DNA of 64,000 nucleotides from Bacteroidales bacterium UBA5226 (GCA_002409325.1 DHUU01000008.1:19593-83592), one strand, 5' to 3'. Counted from the stretch's first letter, positions 8,614-17,869 are shown. Numbers and translations: made by a program. Notes: generated by a model not told the origin, from the sequence alone.

Positions 8614-9613
8614 TTTGCATCACAACTGGCTGTGTTTCGATTCCGTAAGTACGTTTCAGGGCAGCCTGCATTATAGCTCCTATCAATTGCGTGTAATTCA
8701 TTCCGTTCATTCTTGCTATGATCGGAAGGTCAGAATCTTTGTAGTTCAAGCCGGCCAGGGGATTGATTTCCATAAATTCAGGTTCACCCATTTCGTTCAG
8801 TTTCATGTCTACGCGCCCGCTGTCACGCGAACCGGTAGCTTCCCAAACCTGCAGGGCAAGACGGGCGCATTTTTCGGCGAGTTCACCTTTCTGGTTTATG
8901 TATTCAATAGTTTCCCTGTAATTCTGTTTGTTCTGGTATGAATAGATCTCCAATACATCCTTCTTGAAGACCACTTCCATCACACCAATTACACGGGTGT
9001 CTTCCCCGTTACCGCATATACCCACTGTAAATTCCCTGCCCGGCAGGTATGTTTCAACCAACACAGGCTGGTCGTAACGCTTGAGAAGGTGGCAGCACAC
9101 GGCCTGGTATTCTTCTTCTGTCCATACCAGGGAATGTTCTCCTATCCCCTTGCCTGAACCCTCCATTACGGGTTTTAGAAAAAGGGGAAAGTCGGGTTTT
9201 GCTTTTTCCAGATCATTTATGCTGCGAACCAGGCAAAAATCGGGAGTAGGTATTCCCGCATCTCTCACGACTCTTTTGCATAATGCCTTGTTCAATGTCA
9301 GGGCCATGGTTGCAGCGCCGGAAAACACATAGGGTATCTGCCAGTCATCCAGGATGGCAGGGACAAGGGATTCCCTTCCATCTCCGAAGATGCCTTCGCA
9401 GATGTTAAAAACAAGATCCCATCTGTTTCCGTTGAATAGACGCATCATCAGCGATCTTGCATTTCCGATGCGTTCGGTTTCATAACCTAATGAATGAAGG
9501 GCTGTTTCGATGCCCTCAATCGTCTCTGTTTTGTCAAGCTCTGCAGTGTCTTCTTCTGAGTACCCCAAAGACAGGTATTCGGACTGCAGGTCATAGGTGA
9601 GACCAATTTTCAT
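8585..9613 (-). CDS. ATP-grasp ligase, D-Ala-D-Ala ligase-like (copy 2)
   Basis: A 342-residue ATP-grasp enzyme. FPLFLKPVMEGSGKGIG supplies the ATP-binding lysine and glycine loop, ETYLPGREFTVGICG follows, and the C-terminal FMEINPLAGLN carries the Mg ligands. It is longer than and diverged from copy 1, and its ending DLPIIARMNGMNY resembles the Ddl substrate region. The ATG at 9613 (MKIGLTYDL) is chosen because the 11 further upstream codons look unlike the family. First gene of the ligase-ligase-GNAT set. A peptidoglycan role or a peptide-like metabolite role are both possible. Confidence 0.82.
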   Translation of the reverse strand: MKIGLTYDLQSEYLSLGYSEEDTAELDKTETIEGIETALHSLGYETERIGNARSLMMRLFNGNRWDLVFNICEGIFGDGRESLVPAILDDWQIPYVFSGAATMALTLNKALCKRVVRDAGIPTPDFCLVRSINDLEKAKPDFPLFLKPVMEGSGKGIGEHSLVWTEEEYQAVCCHLLKRYDQPVLVETYLPGREFTVGICGNGEDTRVIGVMEVVFKKDVLEIYSYQNKQNYRETIEYINQKGELAEKCARLALQVWEATGSRDSGRVDMKLNEMGEPEFMEINPLAGLNYKDSDLPIIARMNGMNYTQLIGAIMQAALKRTYGIETQPVVMQNEQYSYYPA

Positions 9614-9742
9614 TTTTTTAGCTCCCGGGCTCAACGGGAATACCATAAATTTTCATAATTTTGTTTTGTAAAATAATGTGCGATATTAACACTTTTATGA
9701 ATCCGTTGTTCTATTTTTTTATTTTTTCAAAAAAGAATTTTT

Positions 9743-9928
9743 ATGAAATGTGAATCATCAAAAAGCGTCCCTGCATCAGGGGCTGTTTATGGCATTGGTT
9801 TTATAGGTGCCGTAATTTATTTTATCGTGCAGGCAAGCGGTTTCTGGGAAGGTGTCCTGGGTGTTCTCAAAGCTATTGTATGGCCGGCCATTATGGTTTT
9901 TGAATTGTTCAAGTATATAGGTGCCTGA
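9743..9928 (+). CDS. Tiny membrane protein, 61 residues
   Basis: I do not recognise a named family. The protein has a polar N-terminus with one Cys and Ser/Lys residues, one hydrophobic helix at about residues 15-31 (YGIGFIGAVIYFIVQAS) and a second amphipathic to hydrophobic stretch at 36-58 (VLGVLKAIVWPAIMVFELF). Two short inner-membrane helices are likely. Its TGA stop lies inside the GTG start region of the glycosylase gene (9921-9928), so the two are coupled. A -7-like TAATTTTG at 9656-9663 lies about 80 bases upstream. The good reading frame, spacing and coupling argue that it is real. Confidence 0.65.
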   Translation: MKCESSKSVPASGAVYGIGFIGAVIYFIVQASGFWEGVLGVLKAIVWPAIMVFELFKYIGA

Positions 9929-10553
9929 ATCCGAAAACCATCCTTTGGAGCCATTCCTTCCACAAGGTGCACGCCTCCTCCTGCTGGGCAGTTTTCCTCC
10001 CCCGGTAACCCGGTGGTCCATGAATTTTTATTATCCAAACTTCCGGAACGATATGTGGCGCATAATGGGTTTGGTATTCTTCAACCAGGTCGGTTATTTT
10101 ATTGAAGGGAATGCTTTCAACAGGGAACTGATCAAGTCTTTCTGCAGAGAAAGGGGGCTGGCATTATATGATGCAGCTGTAAAGATTGTCCGCACAACAG
10201 GGAATGCGTCTGATCAATACCTGAAAGTTATAGAATCCATTGACCTGGCCTGGGTTCTGGACAGGCTTCCTGTATGTACTCATGTAGCAGTCACAGGACA
10301 AAAAGCGGCTCAGACGGTGCTTGAAGTGCTGGCCGGAACCGGTTTCGCACAGGAATTGAAACTCCCTGCTCTGGGAGCTTCTGTAACTTTCAGATACGGA
10401 GATCGGTTGCTACGGTTGTTCAGGATGCCCTCCACGTCCAGGGCTTATCCCATGCCGCTGGTTGAAAAGGTGTCTTATTACAGGAAATTATCCGAAAGCT
10501 CCCTGAATCACTCCCATTCAATGGTTGCAGGGGGTTTGGAAGATATATCATAG
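9921..10553 (+). CDS. Uracil-DNA glycosylase superfamily protein (MUG/HDG-like)
   Basis: A 210-residue member of the UDG superfamily. Motif 1 is LLGSFPPP (residues 22-28), followed by the [15 protein letters not shown] stretch (36-50) typical of MUG/HDG-type enzymes. The C-terminal DNA-intercalating motif MPSTSRAYP is at 169-177. It should excise uracil, hypoxanthine or related deaminated bases. The GTG at 9921 must be the start or close to it: the next Met (10021) would remove motif 1. It overlaps the stop of the tiny membrane protein by eight bases and runs 46 bases into the convergent guaA gene; the overlap encodes only the last residues of each protein. Confidence 0.82.
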   Translation: MPESENHPLEPFLPQGARLLLLGSFPPPVTRWSMNFYYPNFRNDMWRIMGLVFFNQVGYFIEGNAFNRELIKSFCRERGLALYDAAVKIVRTTGNASDQYLKVIESIDLAWVLDRLPVCTHVAVTGQKAAQTVLEVLAGTGFAQELKLPALGASVTFRYGDRLLRLFRMPSTSRAYPMPLVEKVSYYRKLSESSLNHSHSMVAGGLEDIS

Positions 10554-12037
10554 ACTACGCGGTTGATACCTTTGACCTTATTGATGATATCGTTTGAAAC
10601 TTTCATCAGAAACTCATAAGGCAGGTGTATCCAGTCTGCCGTCATGCCATCTGTGGATTCTACTGCCCGTAAGGCAATAGTGTATTCATACGTGCGTTCG
10701 TCACCCATCACTCCCACGCTCCTGACCGGTAAAAGGATAGCCCCGGCCTGCCATACCGAGTCATATAAATTCTCTTTCCTCAGAGCCTGAATGAATATAT
10801 CATCGGCTTGTCGGAGGATCTGCAGTTTTTCAGGGGTTATCTCGCCCAGAAGCCTGATGGCCAGACCAGGCCCGGGGAAGGGATGTCGTTTAATCAGGTT
10901 TTCTCCGATACCCAGAGCAAGCCCTATACGACGGACTTCATCTTTGAAAAGCAGGCGCAGGGGTTCTACGATCTTCAGCGGAACATGTTCTGGCAGCCCT
11001 CCCACATTATGGTGAGATTTAATTACAGATGAATGTCCGTGTACAGATGCGGATTCAATGACATCGGGATAAATCGTTCCCTGGGCCAGCCAGGCAACAT
11101 TGTTGATCTTAGAGGCTTCCCTGACAAATACTTCAATAAAAGTCCGTCCGATTGCCTTACGTTTGGCTTCAGGTTCAGTAATCCCCCTTAGGGCATCAAG
11201 GAATGTTCCGGATGCGTCTATGGCGTTAATATTCAATCCCATATCCTGGTACGATTTCATAACTGCCACATACTCGTTCAGTCTTAACAGGCCCGTGTCA
11301 ACAAATATGCAATGCAATTGTTTTCCTATGGCTTTGTGAAGCAACGTGGCTGCCACTGTACTGTCCACACCCCCGGAGATTGCCATGATGACATGTTCCT
11401 CCCCGATTCTTTCACGCAGTCCGGCTATTGTCTCCTCTATAAAGCAGGAAGGGGTCCAGTCTCCTTTACATTTGCAGATGTTTATTGCGAAATTTTCCAG
11501 AATGCGTGATCCATGGATCGTATGATACACTTCCGGATGAAACTGGACGGCATAAGTGTCTTCTCCTTCAAAACGGTAAGCCGCGTACTGCACATCGTCT
11601 GTTGATGCCAGGTTCACGGCTCCGCGCGGAAGCGTATCAATGCTGTCCTGGTGTGACATCCATACGGTCGTAGGCGAGGGAATGTTAAAGAACAGCAGGG
11701 AAGAGGGTTCCAGTATATCCAGCATTGCCCTTCCGTATTCACGGGAAAGGGAAGAATGCACATCCCCGCCGTAGCGTGTGGCCAGGTATTGTGCCCCAAA
11801 GCAGATCCCCAGCAGCGGAATGTTTCCTTTGATCCCTGAAAGGTCAATTACAGGAGCATCCTTATCTTTGACCGAATAGGGGCTTCCTGACAGAATCACA
11901 CCCTTGACGGAGGCATCAGGTTCGGGAAAATGATGGTAAGGAAATATTTCGCAATACACTTTAAGTTCCCGCAGCCGTCTTCCGATCAATTGCGTTAGTT
12001 GTGAACCAAAATCAATAATAAGGATTTTTTCATTCAT
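10508..12037 (-). CDS. guaA: GMP synthase (glutamine-hydrolysing)
   Basis: A 509-residue enzyme converting XMP to GMP in purine synthesis. The N-terminal class I glutamine amidotransferase has the nucleophile in [12 protein letters not shown] and HPEV with the catalytic His. The ATP-pyrophosphatase domain has the P-loop [10 protein letters not shown]. The C-terminal dimerisation part ends in the conserved KPPATIEWE. The ATG at 12037 ([11 protein letters not shown]) is taken because an upstream ATG at 12076 would lie beyond the -7 element at 12063-12070. It overlaps the convergent glycosylase gene by 46 bases. All expected domains are intact. Confidence 0.96.
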   Translation of the reverse strand: MNEKILIIDFGSQLTQLIGRRLRELKVYCEIFPYHHFPEPDASVKGVILSGSPYSVKDKDAPVIDLSGIKGNIPLLGICFGAQYLATRYGGDVHSSLSREYGRAMLDILEPSSLLFFNIPSPTTVWMSHQDSIDTLPRGAVNLASTDDVQYAAYRFEGEDTYAVQFHPEVYHTIHGSRILENFAINICKCKGDWTPSCFIEETIAGLRERIGEEHVIMAISGGVDSTVAATLLHKAIGKQLHCIFVDTGLLRLNEYVAVMKSYQDMGLNINAIDASGTFLDALRGITEPEAKRKAIGRTFIEVFVREASKINNVAWLAQGTIYPDVIESASVHGHSSVIKSHHNVGGLPEHVPLKIVEPLRLLFKDEVRRIGLALGIGENLIKRHPFPGPGLAIRLLGEITPEKLQILRQADDIFIQALRKENLYDSVWQAGAILLPVRSVGVMGDERTYEYTIALRAVESTDGMTADWIHLPYEFLMKVSNDIINKVKGINRVVYDISSKPPATIEWE

Positions 12038-12062
12038 ATGAAGACCTGTTGATGTAGAGGTG

Positions 12063-12070
12063 CAAAAGTA
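12063..12070 (-). promoter_or_regulatory. -7 promoter element for guaA
   Basis: Minus-strand TACTTTTG matches TAnnTTTG and is 25 bases upstream of the guaA ATG at 12037. It lies back-to-back with the plus-strand -7 box at 12103-12110. No -33 TTTG was identified. Confidence 0.45.
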
Positions 12071-12102
12071 TAACAAAACAACGATTATCTAAAATATTTG
12101 TT

Positions 12103-12110
12103 TATCTTTG
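12103..12110 (+). promoter_or_regulatory. -7 promoter element for the DUF177-rpmF operon
   Basis: TATCTTTG matches TAnnTTTG and lies 19 bases before the DUF177 ATG at 12130. The -33 region is not clear. It would drive ribosomal protein L32 and possibly tRNA-Arg downstream. Confidence 0.45.
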
Positions 12111-12129
12111 TCGGCTCATTTCCGGCCAT

Positions 12130-12621
12130 ATGGAACAGATGGAAAACATAAGACTGAAGGTAGCGGTAAAGACATTTTCACAAGGGACATATGAGAATGC
12201 ATTCTGTTTGGACAAGAATTTTTTTGCATCGTTCCAAAATACAGAAATACTGGATGCTGAGCTGAGTACGAAAATACAAATTTGCAGGATAGAGGAACAG
12301 GAACCCATCATCACTGTGACAGTGTCGGGAACTGTGGTTGTTTTGTGCGACAGGTGCCTGGACCGACTGGTTGTCCCTGTTTCTTTTGAGAGCAAATTGG
12401 ATAATGAGGAGACCCTAGAATGCCGGAATGATTTTACCGGTCAGATGGATTTTACGCAATACGTATACGATAACATATGTCTTGCCATTCCAATCAGGCG
12501 TTTTCATGAACCAGAAAAAGACTGTGACCAGGAAATGCTCCGCATCTGGAAACAACGATCCGTTCAGGAAAAACACCAGGATGACGGATTATTTACCAGT
12601 TTGGCGGATTTTATGAAATAA
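12130..12621 (+). CDS. DUF177 (YceD) family protein
   Basis: A 163-residue protein of the YceD/DUF177 family, which is conserved directly upstream of rpmF in most bacteria and has been linked to 23S rRNA accumulation. The centre has TVVVLCDRCLD with the conserved Cys pair, and the tail carries the acidic and aromatic residues usual for the family. It is 23 bases upstream of rpmF, and that context is the strongest evidence. A role in ribosome assembly is expected. Confidence 0.85.
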   Translation: MEQMENIRLKVAVKTFSQGTYENAFCLDKNFFASFQNTEILDAELSTKIQICRIEEQEPIITVTVSGTVVVLCDRCLDRLVVPVSFESKLDNEETLECRNDFTGQMDFTQYVYDNICLAIPIRRFHEPEKDCDQEMLRIWKQRSVQEKHQDDGLFTSLADFMK

Positions 12622-12644
12622 TAATTTTTATAAGTTAACGAGAT

Positions 12645-12827
12645 ATGGCACATCCAAAACACAAGACTTCAAAACAGAGAAGAGACAAACGAAGAACCCA
12701 CTATAAATTGGAAACTCCCACACTGGCAGCCTGTTCAAACTGCGGAGCCGCCGTCATGTACCACAGGGTGTGTCCGGAATGTGGTTATTACCGTGGACGT
12801 CAGATCCTTCAAAAGACTGTTGTCTGA
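12645..12827 (+). CDS. rpmF: 50S ribosomal protein L32
   Basis: A 60-residue L32 protein with the invariant start MAHPKHKTSKQRRDKRR and a zinc-ribbon made of CSNC (residues 30-33) and CPEC (43-46), so this is the zinc-binding form. It follows DUF177 with a 23-base gap, the classical pair. Complete and of usual length. Confidence 0.98.
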   Translation: MAHPKHKTSKQRRDKRRTHYKLETPTLAACSNCGAAVMYHRVCPECGYYRGRQILQKTVV

Positions 12828-12844
12828 TCACAACTGAAAGGTTT

Positions 12845-12919
12845 GGCCCTATAGTTCAAGGGATAGAACGGAAGTTTCCTAAACTTCAAATCCAGGTTCG
12901 AGTCCTGGTGGGGCTACCA
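12845..12919 (+). tRNA. tRNA-Arg, anticodon CCU
   Basis: A full cloverleaf folds by eye. The seven-pair acceptor stem is 12845-12851 with 12909-12915 (two G-U pairs). The D stem is GTTC/GAAC (12854-12857 with 12866-12869). The anticodon stem is GAAGT/ACTTC with loop TTCCTAA, and CCT at 12878-12880 is the anticodon, reading the Arg codon AGG. The T stem is CCAGG/CCTGG with loop TTCGAGT. CCA is encoded at 12917-12919. It sits between rpmF and rubrerythrin and is probably in the rpmF transcript. Confidence 0.96.
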
Positions 12920-12951
12920 CAATAACTAAGTCCCACTATAATTCCATAATT

Positions 12952-13527
12952 ATGAATTCAATAAAAGGAACAAGAACCGAAAAAAACCTTCTTGACGCTT
13001 TTGCCGGAGAATCACAGGCTCGCAACCGTTATACTTTTTTTGCCTCTGCGGCCAAAAAAGAAGGATTTGAACAAATTGCCGGTGTGTTTGAAGAAACCGC
13101 CAACCAGGAAAAAGAACACGCCAAACGCTTTTTTAAGTTTCTGGAAGGGGGTATGATCGAGATTACATCCAGATACCCTGCCGGAATGATTGGCACTACA
13201 GCCGAAAATCTGCAGGCTGCCGCTGAAGGAGAACACGAGGAACACGCTGTATTGTATCCCGAGTTTGCTAAAATTGCAGCAGAAGAAGGATTCCCCAAAA
13301 TTGCCGCTACTTTTCTTGCTATTGCTTCCGTTGAGGCTGAACACGAGGCCCGTTACCGCAAATTGCTGGAGAGGGTAGAAAGCGGAAACTATTTTGAAAG
13401 GGATGAAGAGATTGTATGGCAGTGCCGCAATTGCGGGTACATTACAAAAGGTAAAAAGGCCCCCGAAGTTTGCCCTGCCTGCCTGCATGCCAAAGCTTTT
13501 TTTGAACAGAAAAAAGAGAATTATTGA
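12952..13527 (+). CDS. Rubrerythrin
   Basis: A 191-residue non-haem iron peroxidase that removes hydrogen peroxide in anaerobes. The N-terminal four-helix bundle has diiron ligands in the helices around Glu20, Glu53/His56, Glu95 and Glu128/His131. The C-terminal rubredoxin domain has Cys158, Cys161, Cys174 and Cys177. All ligands are present. It acts in the cytoplasm with electrons from NAD(P)H via a rubredoxin or flavoprotein. It follows tRNA-Arg and precedes hydF by eight bases, a pairing that fits protection of oxygen-sensitive hydrogenase metabolism. Confidence 0.97.
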   Translation: MNSIKGTRTEKNLLDAFAGESQARNRYTFFASAAKKEGFEQIAGVFEETANQEKEHAKRFFKFLEGGMIEITSRYPAGMIGTTAENLQAAAEGEHEEHAVLYPEFAKIAAEEGFPKIAATFLAIASVEAEHEARYRKLLERVESGNYFERDEEIVWQCRNCGYITKGKKAPEVCPACLHAKAFFEQKKENY

Positions 13528-13535
13528 TATTATCC

Positions 13536-14738
13536 ATGGCAACACGCCCGCAGATTGGGATTTTTGGCCGTCGAAACGCCGGTAAAAGTTCCCTGATCAA
13601 TGTGTTGTCCGGTCAGAATGTGGCCATTGTATCGGATATTCCCGGCACAACCACCGACCCCGTTCGAAAGATCATTGAGATTCCTGCGCTGGGTCCTATT
13701 GTTCTGATAGACACTGCCGGTATGGACGATACGGGGCTGCTGGGTGAAAAGAAGGTATTGCGCAGCCGACAGGTTATTGCTCAGGTCAACCTGGCCATCC
13801 TTATCTTCACAGGGAACTTTCTGGGCGAATACGAAAAAAATCTGATGGAGGACTTCCGGTTACAGGAAGTCCCTTTTTTATTATTGCACAATATGTCTGA
13901 CAAAGTGCCGCTGGACCCTGAAATTGAAGAGGAGATCACCCGCGGATATGGTGCAGACATAATTGATTTCAGCTGCAAGGATCCCCATAATTCAGAACAA
14001 CTCATTGCCCTGATTTCAAAGAATCTGGGACCTTCTCCATTCAGAACACAACCTATGCTGGAAGGATTAGTCAGGGAAAACGACCAGGTAGTACTGGTCT
14101 GTTCCACTGATTCAGAAGCACCGGAAGGGCGCCTGATCCTGCCCCAGGTTCAGGTGATTAGGGAAATTCTCGATCGCAGGGCTATATCTGTTGTCCTGCA
14201 GGTAACCCAACTGGCGTCATGGTTTAACAAAATTAAAACAGGTGAACGGGAAAGACCGGTCCTTGTGATAACAGACAGCCAGTTATTTGGCAGCGTAGAA
14301 CAACACATTCCGCAAGAACAGCCGCTAACCGGTTTCAGCATACTGCTGTCACGCACTAAAGGAGACTTCGGGGTATGTCTTGAAGGCACAAAAACCATCG
14401 ACAGGCTCAGGGACGGAGACCACATACTTCTTTTGGAATCATGCAGTCATCACAGCACCTGTGATGATATCGGCAGGGTAAAGCTCCCCGGATTATTAAA
14501 ACGTTATACCGGAAAGGAGCTCCTGTTTGAAATGATATCCGGCCTGGATGTTCCGGCCAATCCACTAAACCATTATGCACTTGTCATACAATGCGGGGGG
14601 TGTATGATCACCCACAGACAGGTGCTGGCCAGAATACGTGAAGCCCTTAAAGCAGGTGTCCCCGTAAGCAATTACGGGATGGCTATTGCCTACACCAGGG
14701 GAATTTTCGATAGAGCAACCCGCCCTTTACTATTTTAA
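13536..14738 (+). CDS. hydF: [FeFe]-hydrogenase maturation GTPase HydF
   Basis: A 400-residue scaffold protein on which the 2Fe subcluster of the [FeFe]-hydrogenase H-cluster is carried before transfer to HydA. The N-terminal GTPase has the P-loop GRRNAGKS (11-18), switch-II DTAGMDD and the G4-like LLHNMSDK. The C-terminal 4Fe-4S site is the CxH...CxxC pattern at Cys303, His305, Cys353 and Cys356. The ATG at 13536 is preferred to a TTG at 13524. HydE, HydG and the hydrogenase itself are not in the window, so they must lie elsewhere. It indicates H2 metabolism. Confidence 0.95.
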   Translation: MATRPQIGIFGRRNAGKSSLINVLSGQNVAIVSDIPGTTTDPVRKIIEIPALGPIVLIDTAGMDDTGLLGEKKVLRSRQVIAQVNLAILIFTGNFLGEYEKNLMEDFRLQEVPFLLLHNMSDKVPLDPEIEEEITRGYGADIIDFSCKDPHNSEQLIALISKNLGPSPFRTQPMLEGLVRENDQVVLVCSTDSEAPEGRLILPQVQVIREILDRRAISVVLQVTQLASWFNKIKTGERERPVLVITDSQLFGSVEQHIPQEQPLTGFSILLSRTKGDFGVCLEGTKTIDRLRDGDHILLLESCSHHSTCDDIGRVKLPGLLKRYTGKELLFEMISGLDVPANPLNHYALVIQCGGCMITHRQVLARIREALKAGVPVSNYGMAIAYTRGIFDRATRPLLF

Positions 14739-14760
14739 TTCAACCAAATATCATAAAAAT

Positions 14761-15411
14761 ATGAAACGTTTGTTTGTACTTGTATTATTCAGCTCCTGTT
14801 TTTTTATATCCCTGGCTAAGGAACAAAACAGACAACCGGTAAGACCGGATGCAGTTTTCCTTGGTAATTCAATAACTCAGAACTGGAGAAATTTTCATCC
14901 GGACTTCTTTACCTTAAATAATTATGTCGGAAAAGGCATAGGAGGAGAAGTTACTTCACAAATGCTGAACCGCTTCAGACAAGATGTTTTAGGGCTGGAA
15001 CCCTGCGTGGTGGTGATTCTGGCCGGCACCAATGACATAGCCCAGAATCAGGGATATGTAACCCACAGGCAAATCATGGACAATATTGCCTCCATGGCCG
15101 ATCTGGCAAGATTTCACAATATCCGGGTAATTCTCTGTTCTGTTCTTCCGGCGGAAATGTACCTCTGGCGGTCAGAGGAATTCAATCGGGAGGTACTTCC
15201 CGGCCAGGCTATACAGAGGCTCAATGATATGATCCGGCAATATGCCCTTGAGAATGATTGTGAATATGTGGATTTCTGGACGCCTATGTCCAACGGTAAG
15301 GGTGGAATGAAAGAAGAACTTTCTTCCGACGGGGTTCATCCTCACCCCGATGCCTATTTTATCATGGAAGAACTAGTGACTCCGGTGATACGCAGGTTAT
15401 GCGGGCAGTAA
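14761..15411 (+). CDS. Exported SGNH/GDSL-family hydrolase
   Basis: A 216-residue esterase-like protein. The N-terminal hydrophobic segment (about residues 1-17, ending FFISLA) is a signal peptide, so the protein works in the periplasm or outside. SGNH blocks are GNSITQ with the nucleophile Ser (block I), GIGGE (block II), LAGTND (block III) and [11 protein letters not shown] with the catalytic Asp and His (block V). A similar protein class cleaves acyl or acetyl esters on lipids or glycans. The ATG at 14761 fits the signal peptide; an upstream in-frame ATG at 14686 lies within hydF. Its 3' end overlaps the convergent mnmD by 58 bases. Confidence 0.88.
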   Translation: MKRLFVLVLFSSCFFISLAKEQNRQPVRPDAVFLGNSITQNWRNFHPDFFTLNNYVGKGIGGEVTSQMLNRFRQDVLGLEPCVVVILAGTNDIAQNQGYVTHRQIMDNIASMADLARFHNIRVILCSVLPAEMYLWRSEEFNREVLPGQAIQRLNDMIRQYALENDCEYVDFWTPMSNGKGGMKEELSSDGVHPHPDAYFIMEELVTPVIRRLCGQ

Positions 15412-16166
15412 ACAGCCCTCAGGATATGCCGCTTTTTCCCTGTCCCCTCTAACCTTTCTATTACGAATCCCGATTCACGCAAAACATGCTTGAAACTGCC
15501 CCTGCAACAATAAGTGGTAAGAACAGCGTTTTTTTGCAGGGAGGGTGTGATGCCGTCAATTATTTCGCTGGTCCACAGCTCCGGCTGAACAGCAGGTGAG
15601 AAAGGATCATAATAGACTATCTGAATTTTCTGTGCCGGATGGTAGCCAATCAAGTCCCCTTCATGTTTGAGCATAGTGAAACCTTGTGCGGCCCGGAATG
15701 GCATTCCCCACTTTCCCCGGTGGATGTTCCGGAAAAATTCCATTTCCTGCTCTGAATCGGTATAAACAAGCTGTTGGATGATACTTTCAGGTAATGGGAA
15801 TTTTTCAACCGTTTCATAATATATGCTGGTGGATTCAGGAAAAAGGCCTGAAAGCATTTCCCTGTAGGTCAATAAGGCATTGAGTCCCGTTCCAAATCCA
15901 ACATCCAGTATATGAACCGTTTGAGACAATGAACCTTCCTCTGCATTTCTTTGGGCAAAATAACGCAGTCCGTTCCTGATATACACGTGTAGCGATTCCT
16001 GTAGGGCGCCTGAAATGGAATGGTATGTTTCATCCCACATTCCACGGATTGTAGGAGAACCATCTTCGGTAACAATAACCTGGTAGGAGGATTCATCAAA
16101 AAAGCCGTCCTTGTGGGGACAGCTTTTTGTTGCGTGCTGCTCGGTGTTACTTCTTGCGGTCGCCAT
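15354..16166 (-). CDS. mnmD: tRNA 5-(aminomethyl)-2-thiouridine methyltransferase, MnmD-like
   Basis: A 270-residue SAM-dependent methyltransferase corresponding to the methyltransferase half of MnmC (DUF752). It has the SAM motif [13 protein letters not shown] (about 87-99) and the diagnostic [14 protein letters not shown] (about 185-198), plus the N-terminal DESSYQVIV stretch. It should complete mnm5s2U at the tRNA wobble position. The oxidoreductase half of MnmC is absent, as in stand-alone MnmD. The start overlaps the rpmE2 stop by 20 bases; the exact start is uncertain because several codons upstream of the fold are poorly conserved. Overlaps the SGNH gene at its 3' end. Confidence 0.87.
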   Translation of the reverse strand: MATARSNTEQHATKSCPHKDGFFDESSYQVIVTEDGSPTIRGMWDETYHSISGALQESLHVYIRNGLRYFAQRNAEEGSLSQTVHILDVGFGTGLNALLTYREMLSGLFPESTSIYYETVEKFPLPESIIQQLVYTDSEQEMEFFRNIHRGKWGMPFRAAQGFTMLKHEGDLIGYHPAQKIQIVYYDPFSPAVQPELWTSEIIDGITPSLQKNAVLTTYCCRGSFKHVLRESGFVIERLEGTGKKRHILRAVYCPHNLRITGVTSSSMIK

Positions 16167-16398
16167 AGCGGCTTCTGAATTTATCTACACGGCCTGCAGT
16201 GTCTACAAGCTTCATCTTTCCTGTATAGAAAGGATGGGACGTATTGGATATTTCAAGTTTGTACAATGGGTACTCGACGCCTTCCAGCGTGATGGTCTCT
16301 TTGGCATTGACACAGGAACGTGTTACGAACACATAGTCATTGGACATATCTTTGAAAGCAACAAGCCTGTAGGTTTCCGGGTGTATTCCTTGTTTCAT
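16147..16398 (-). CDS. rpmE2: 50S ribosomal protein L31, type B (zinc-independent)
   Basis: An 83-residue L31. [11 protein letters not shown] at the start and [11 protein letters not shown]...[14 protein letters not shown] at the end are type-B hallmarks, and no CxxC zinc pair is present. Type-B L31 often replaces the zinc form under zinc limitation, whereas L32 in this window is the zinc form. The ATG at 16398 is supported by the exact -33/-7 promoter just upstream; the longer frame would include the promoter. Confidence 0.95.
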   Translation of the reverse strand: MKQGIHPETYRLVAFKDMSNDYVFVTRSCVNAKETITLEGVEYPLYKLEISNTSHPFYTGKMKLVDTAGRVDKFRSRYGDRKK

Positions 16399-16434
16399 CT
16401 TATGAGTTATTATAATTTCCTGTAAAACGGGCTG

Positions 16435-16465
16435 CAAAGGTACGCATTTTTTTGGCTCAACCAAA
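16435..16465 (-). promoter_or_regulatory. Bacteroidota-type promoter for rpmE2
   Basis: On the minus strand TTTG (16465-16462) is followed after 19 bases by TACCTTTG (16442-16435). Spacing and both boxes match the phylum consensus. The -33 box abuts the glmM stop codon at 16466. The distance from the -7 box to the ATG at 16398 is 36 bases. Confidence 0.65.
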
Positions 16466-17866
16466 TTATAATGAGAGCAAAGATATCATTTCAGAGGCCA
16501 GCTCTTCTGCGCCTGTTTTATCGGGAGCCTCACTGTATAGGCGCAGGATCGGTTCCGTATTTGATTTACGAAGGCTAACCCACTTCTTTTCATTCTCAAA
16601 ATCCAGACGCAATCCGTCCACGTTGTTAACTGTTGCAGCGGGAAATGCTTTTGTGATACGGCCAAACAGATCTTCTATAGTAACTTCTTCTTTCAGATCA
16701 ACACGATTTTTACTCATATGGTAGGCAGGGTAGGAATTTCTGAGCTGAGTCATGGATTCTTCTTTTTCTGCCAATAGCGAGAGGAACAGGGCAGTCCCGA
16801 TGAGCGCGTCCCGGCCGTAATGAAGCGAAGGCAGGATGACCCCTCCATTGCCTTCTCCGCCAATCACACTCCCGGTGCGTTTCATTTCCTCTACCACATT
16901 CACTTCTCCTACAGCTGACGCTGAATAGGTGCCGTGGTATTTTTGGGTAATGTCTTTCAGAGCACGGGTAGAGGACAGATTGGATACCGTATGCTGCTTT
17001 TTCCCCGGACAGAGTGTGGCATATTTTTCCAGCACATAGTCTGCACAGGCCACCAGGGTGTATTCCTCGCCAAACATGCTTCCATCCTGGCAAACAAGTG
17101 CCAGCCGGTCCACATCCGGATCTACCGATATGCCCAGTGTGGCTTTTCTGGCCACCATTTCTGATGACAGATCGGTCAGGTGATGTGGCAGTGGTTCGGG
17201 ATTGTGGGCAAAGTTTCCGGTTGGTTCACAATGGATCTTGTAGCAAGTCACCCCCAGTGCTTCCAGGAGTTTTGGCATGATCACTCCTCCGACCGAATTG
17301 ATCCCGTCCAGGACTGCGCTGAATCCTGAACGGTAAATGGCTTCTACATTTACGAGCGGATGGTTAAGGATGGCTTCTATGTGTTTATCCGTAAAATCAT
17401 CAGTGATATAGGTGCCCAGACCATCCACCCCCTGATACAGCAGGGTTTCTTCCCGCGTGATTTCCAGCATCCTTGCACCCTGTCGTGCATTTAGGAATTC
17501 TCCGTTGGAGTCCAGCAATTTAAGTGCGTTCCATTCCCTTGGATTGTGGCTGGCTGTGATAATGATCCCCCCCGATGCTTTTAAAAACAGAACGGCCATT
17601 TCTGTTGTGGGGGTACTGGCCAGTCCTATGTCCACAACATCCATCCCGCAGGCACGCAAAGTCCCGCAGACCAGCTCCCGTACCATGTCTCCCGAAAGAC
17701 GCGCATCGCGGCCTACAACAATAGTATGGGGAGCAGGGCCGCTCTGCTCAACAATGAGCCTGGCGTAAGCCGAGGTAAAGCGGACAATGTCCAAAGGAGA
17801 AAGGGATACTCCAGGCAAACCGCCTATGGTACCCCTTATCCCCGAGATGGATTGAATAAGGCTCAT
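16466..17866 (-). CDS. glmM: Phosphoglucosamine mutase / phosphohexomutase
   Basis: A 466-residue alpha-D-phosphohexomutase. The active-site phosphoserine loop is [14 protein letters not shown] (about 102-115), the Mg loop is SVDPDVDRL, the sugar-binding loop is GGEGNGGV, and the C-terminal phosphate-binding loop is [13 protein letters not shown]. The GEGNGG sequence and opening SISGIRG fit GlmM-like enzymes, which make glucosamine-1-phosphate for peptidoglycan and LPS, although other phosphohexomutase specificities cannot be excluded. It begins only three bases after the V-ATPase K-subunit gene and may be read as the tail of that operon. Confidence 0.85.
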   Translation of the reverse strand: MSLIQSISGIRGTIGGLPGVSLSPLDIVRFTSAYARLIVEQSGPAPHTIVVGRDARLSGDMVRELVCGTLRACGMDVVDIGLASTPTTEMAVLFLKASGGIIITASHNPREWNALKLLDSNGEFLNARQGARMLEITREETLLYQGVDGLGTYITDDFTDKHIEAILNHPLVNVEAIYRSGFSAVLDGINSVGGVIMPKLLEALGVTCYKIHCEPTGNFAHNPEPLPHHLTDLSSEMVARKATLGISVDPDVDRLALVCQDGSMFGEEYTLVACADYVLEKYATLCPGKKQHTVSNLSSTRALKDITQKYHGTYSASAVGEVNVVEEMKRTGSVIGGEGNGGVILPSLHYGRDALIGTALFLSLLAEKEESMTQLRNSYPAYHMSKNRVDLKEEVTIEDLFGRITKAFPAATVNNVDGLRLDFENEKKWVSLRKSNTEPILRLYSEAPDKTGAEELASEMISLLSL

Positions 17867-17869
17867 GGT

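Noticed and set aside
13012..13545. A 177-codon minus-strand frame over rubrerythrin
   Set aside because: Phe- and Gly-rich shadow of the Lys/Glu-rich rubrerythrin code; no independent support.
15398..15440. Hairpin GCGG...CCGC with T-run after the SGNH gene
   Set aside because: Only four outer pairs, competing with an inner GGGC/GCCC pairing; too weak to call a terminator.
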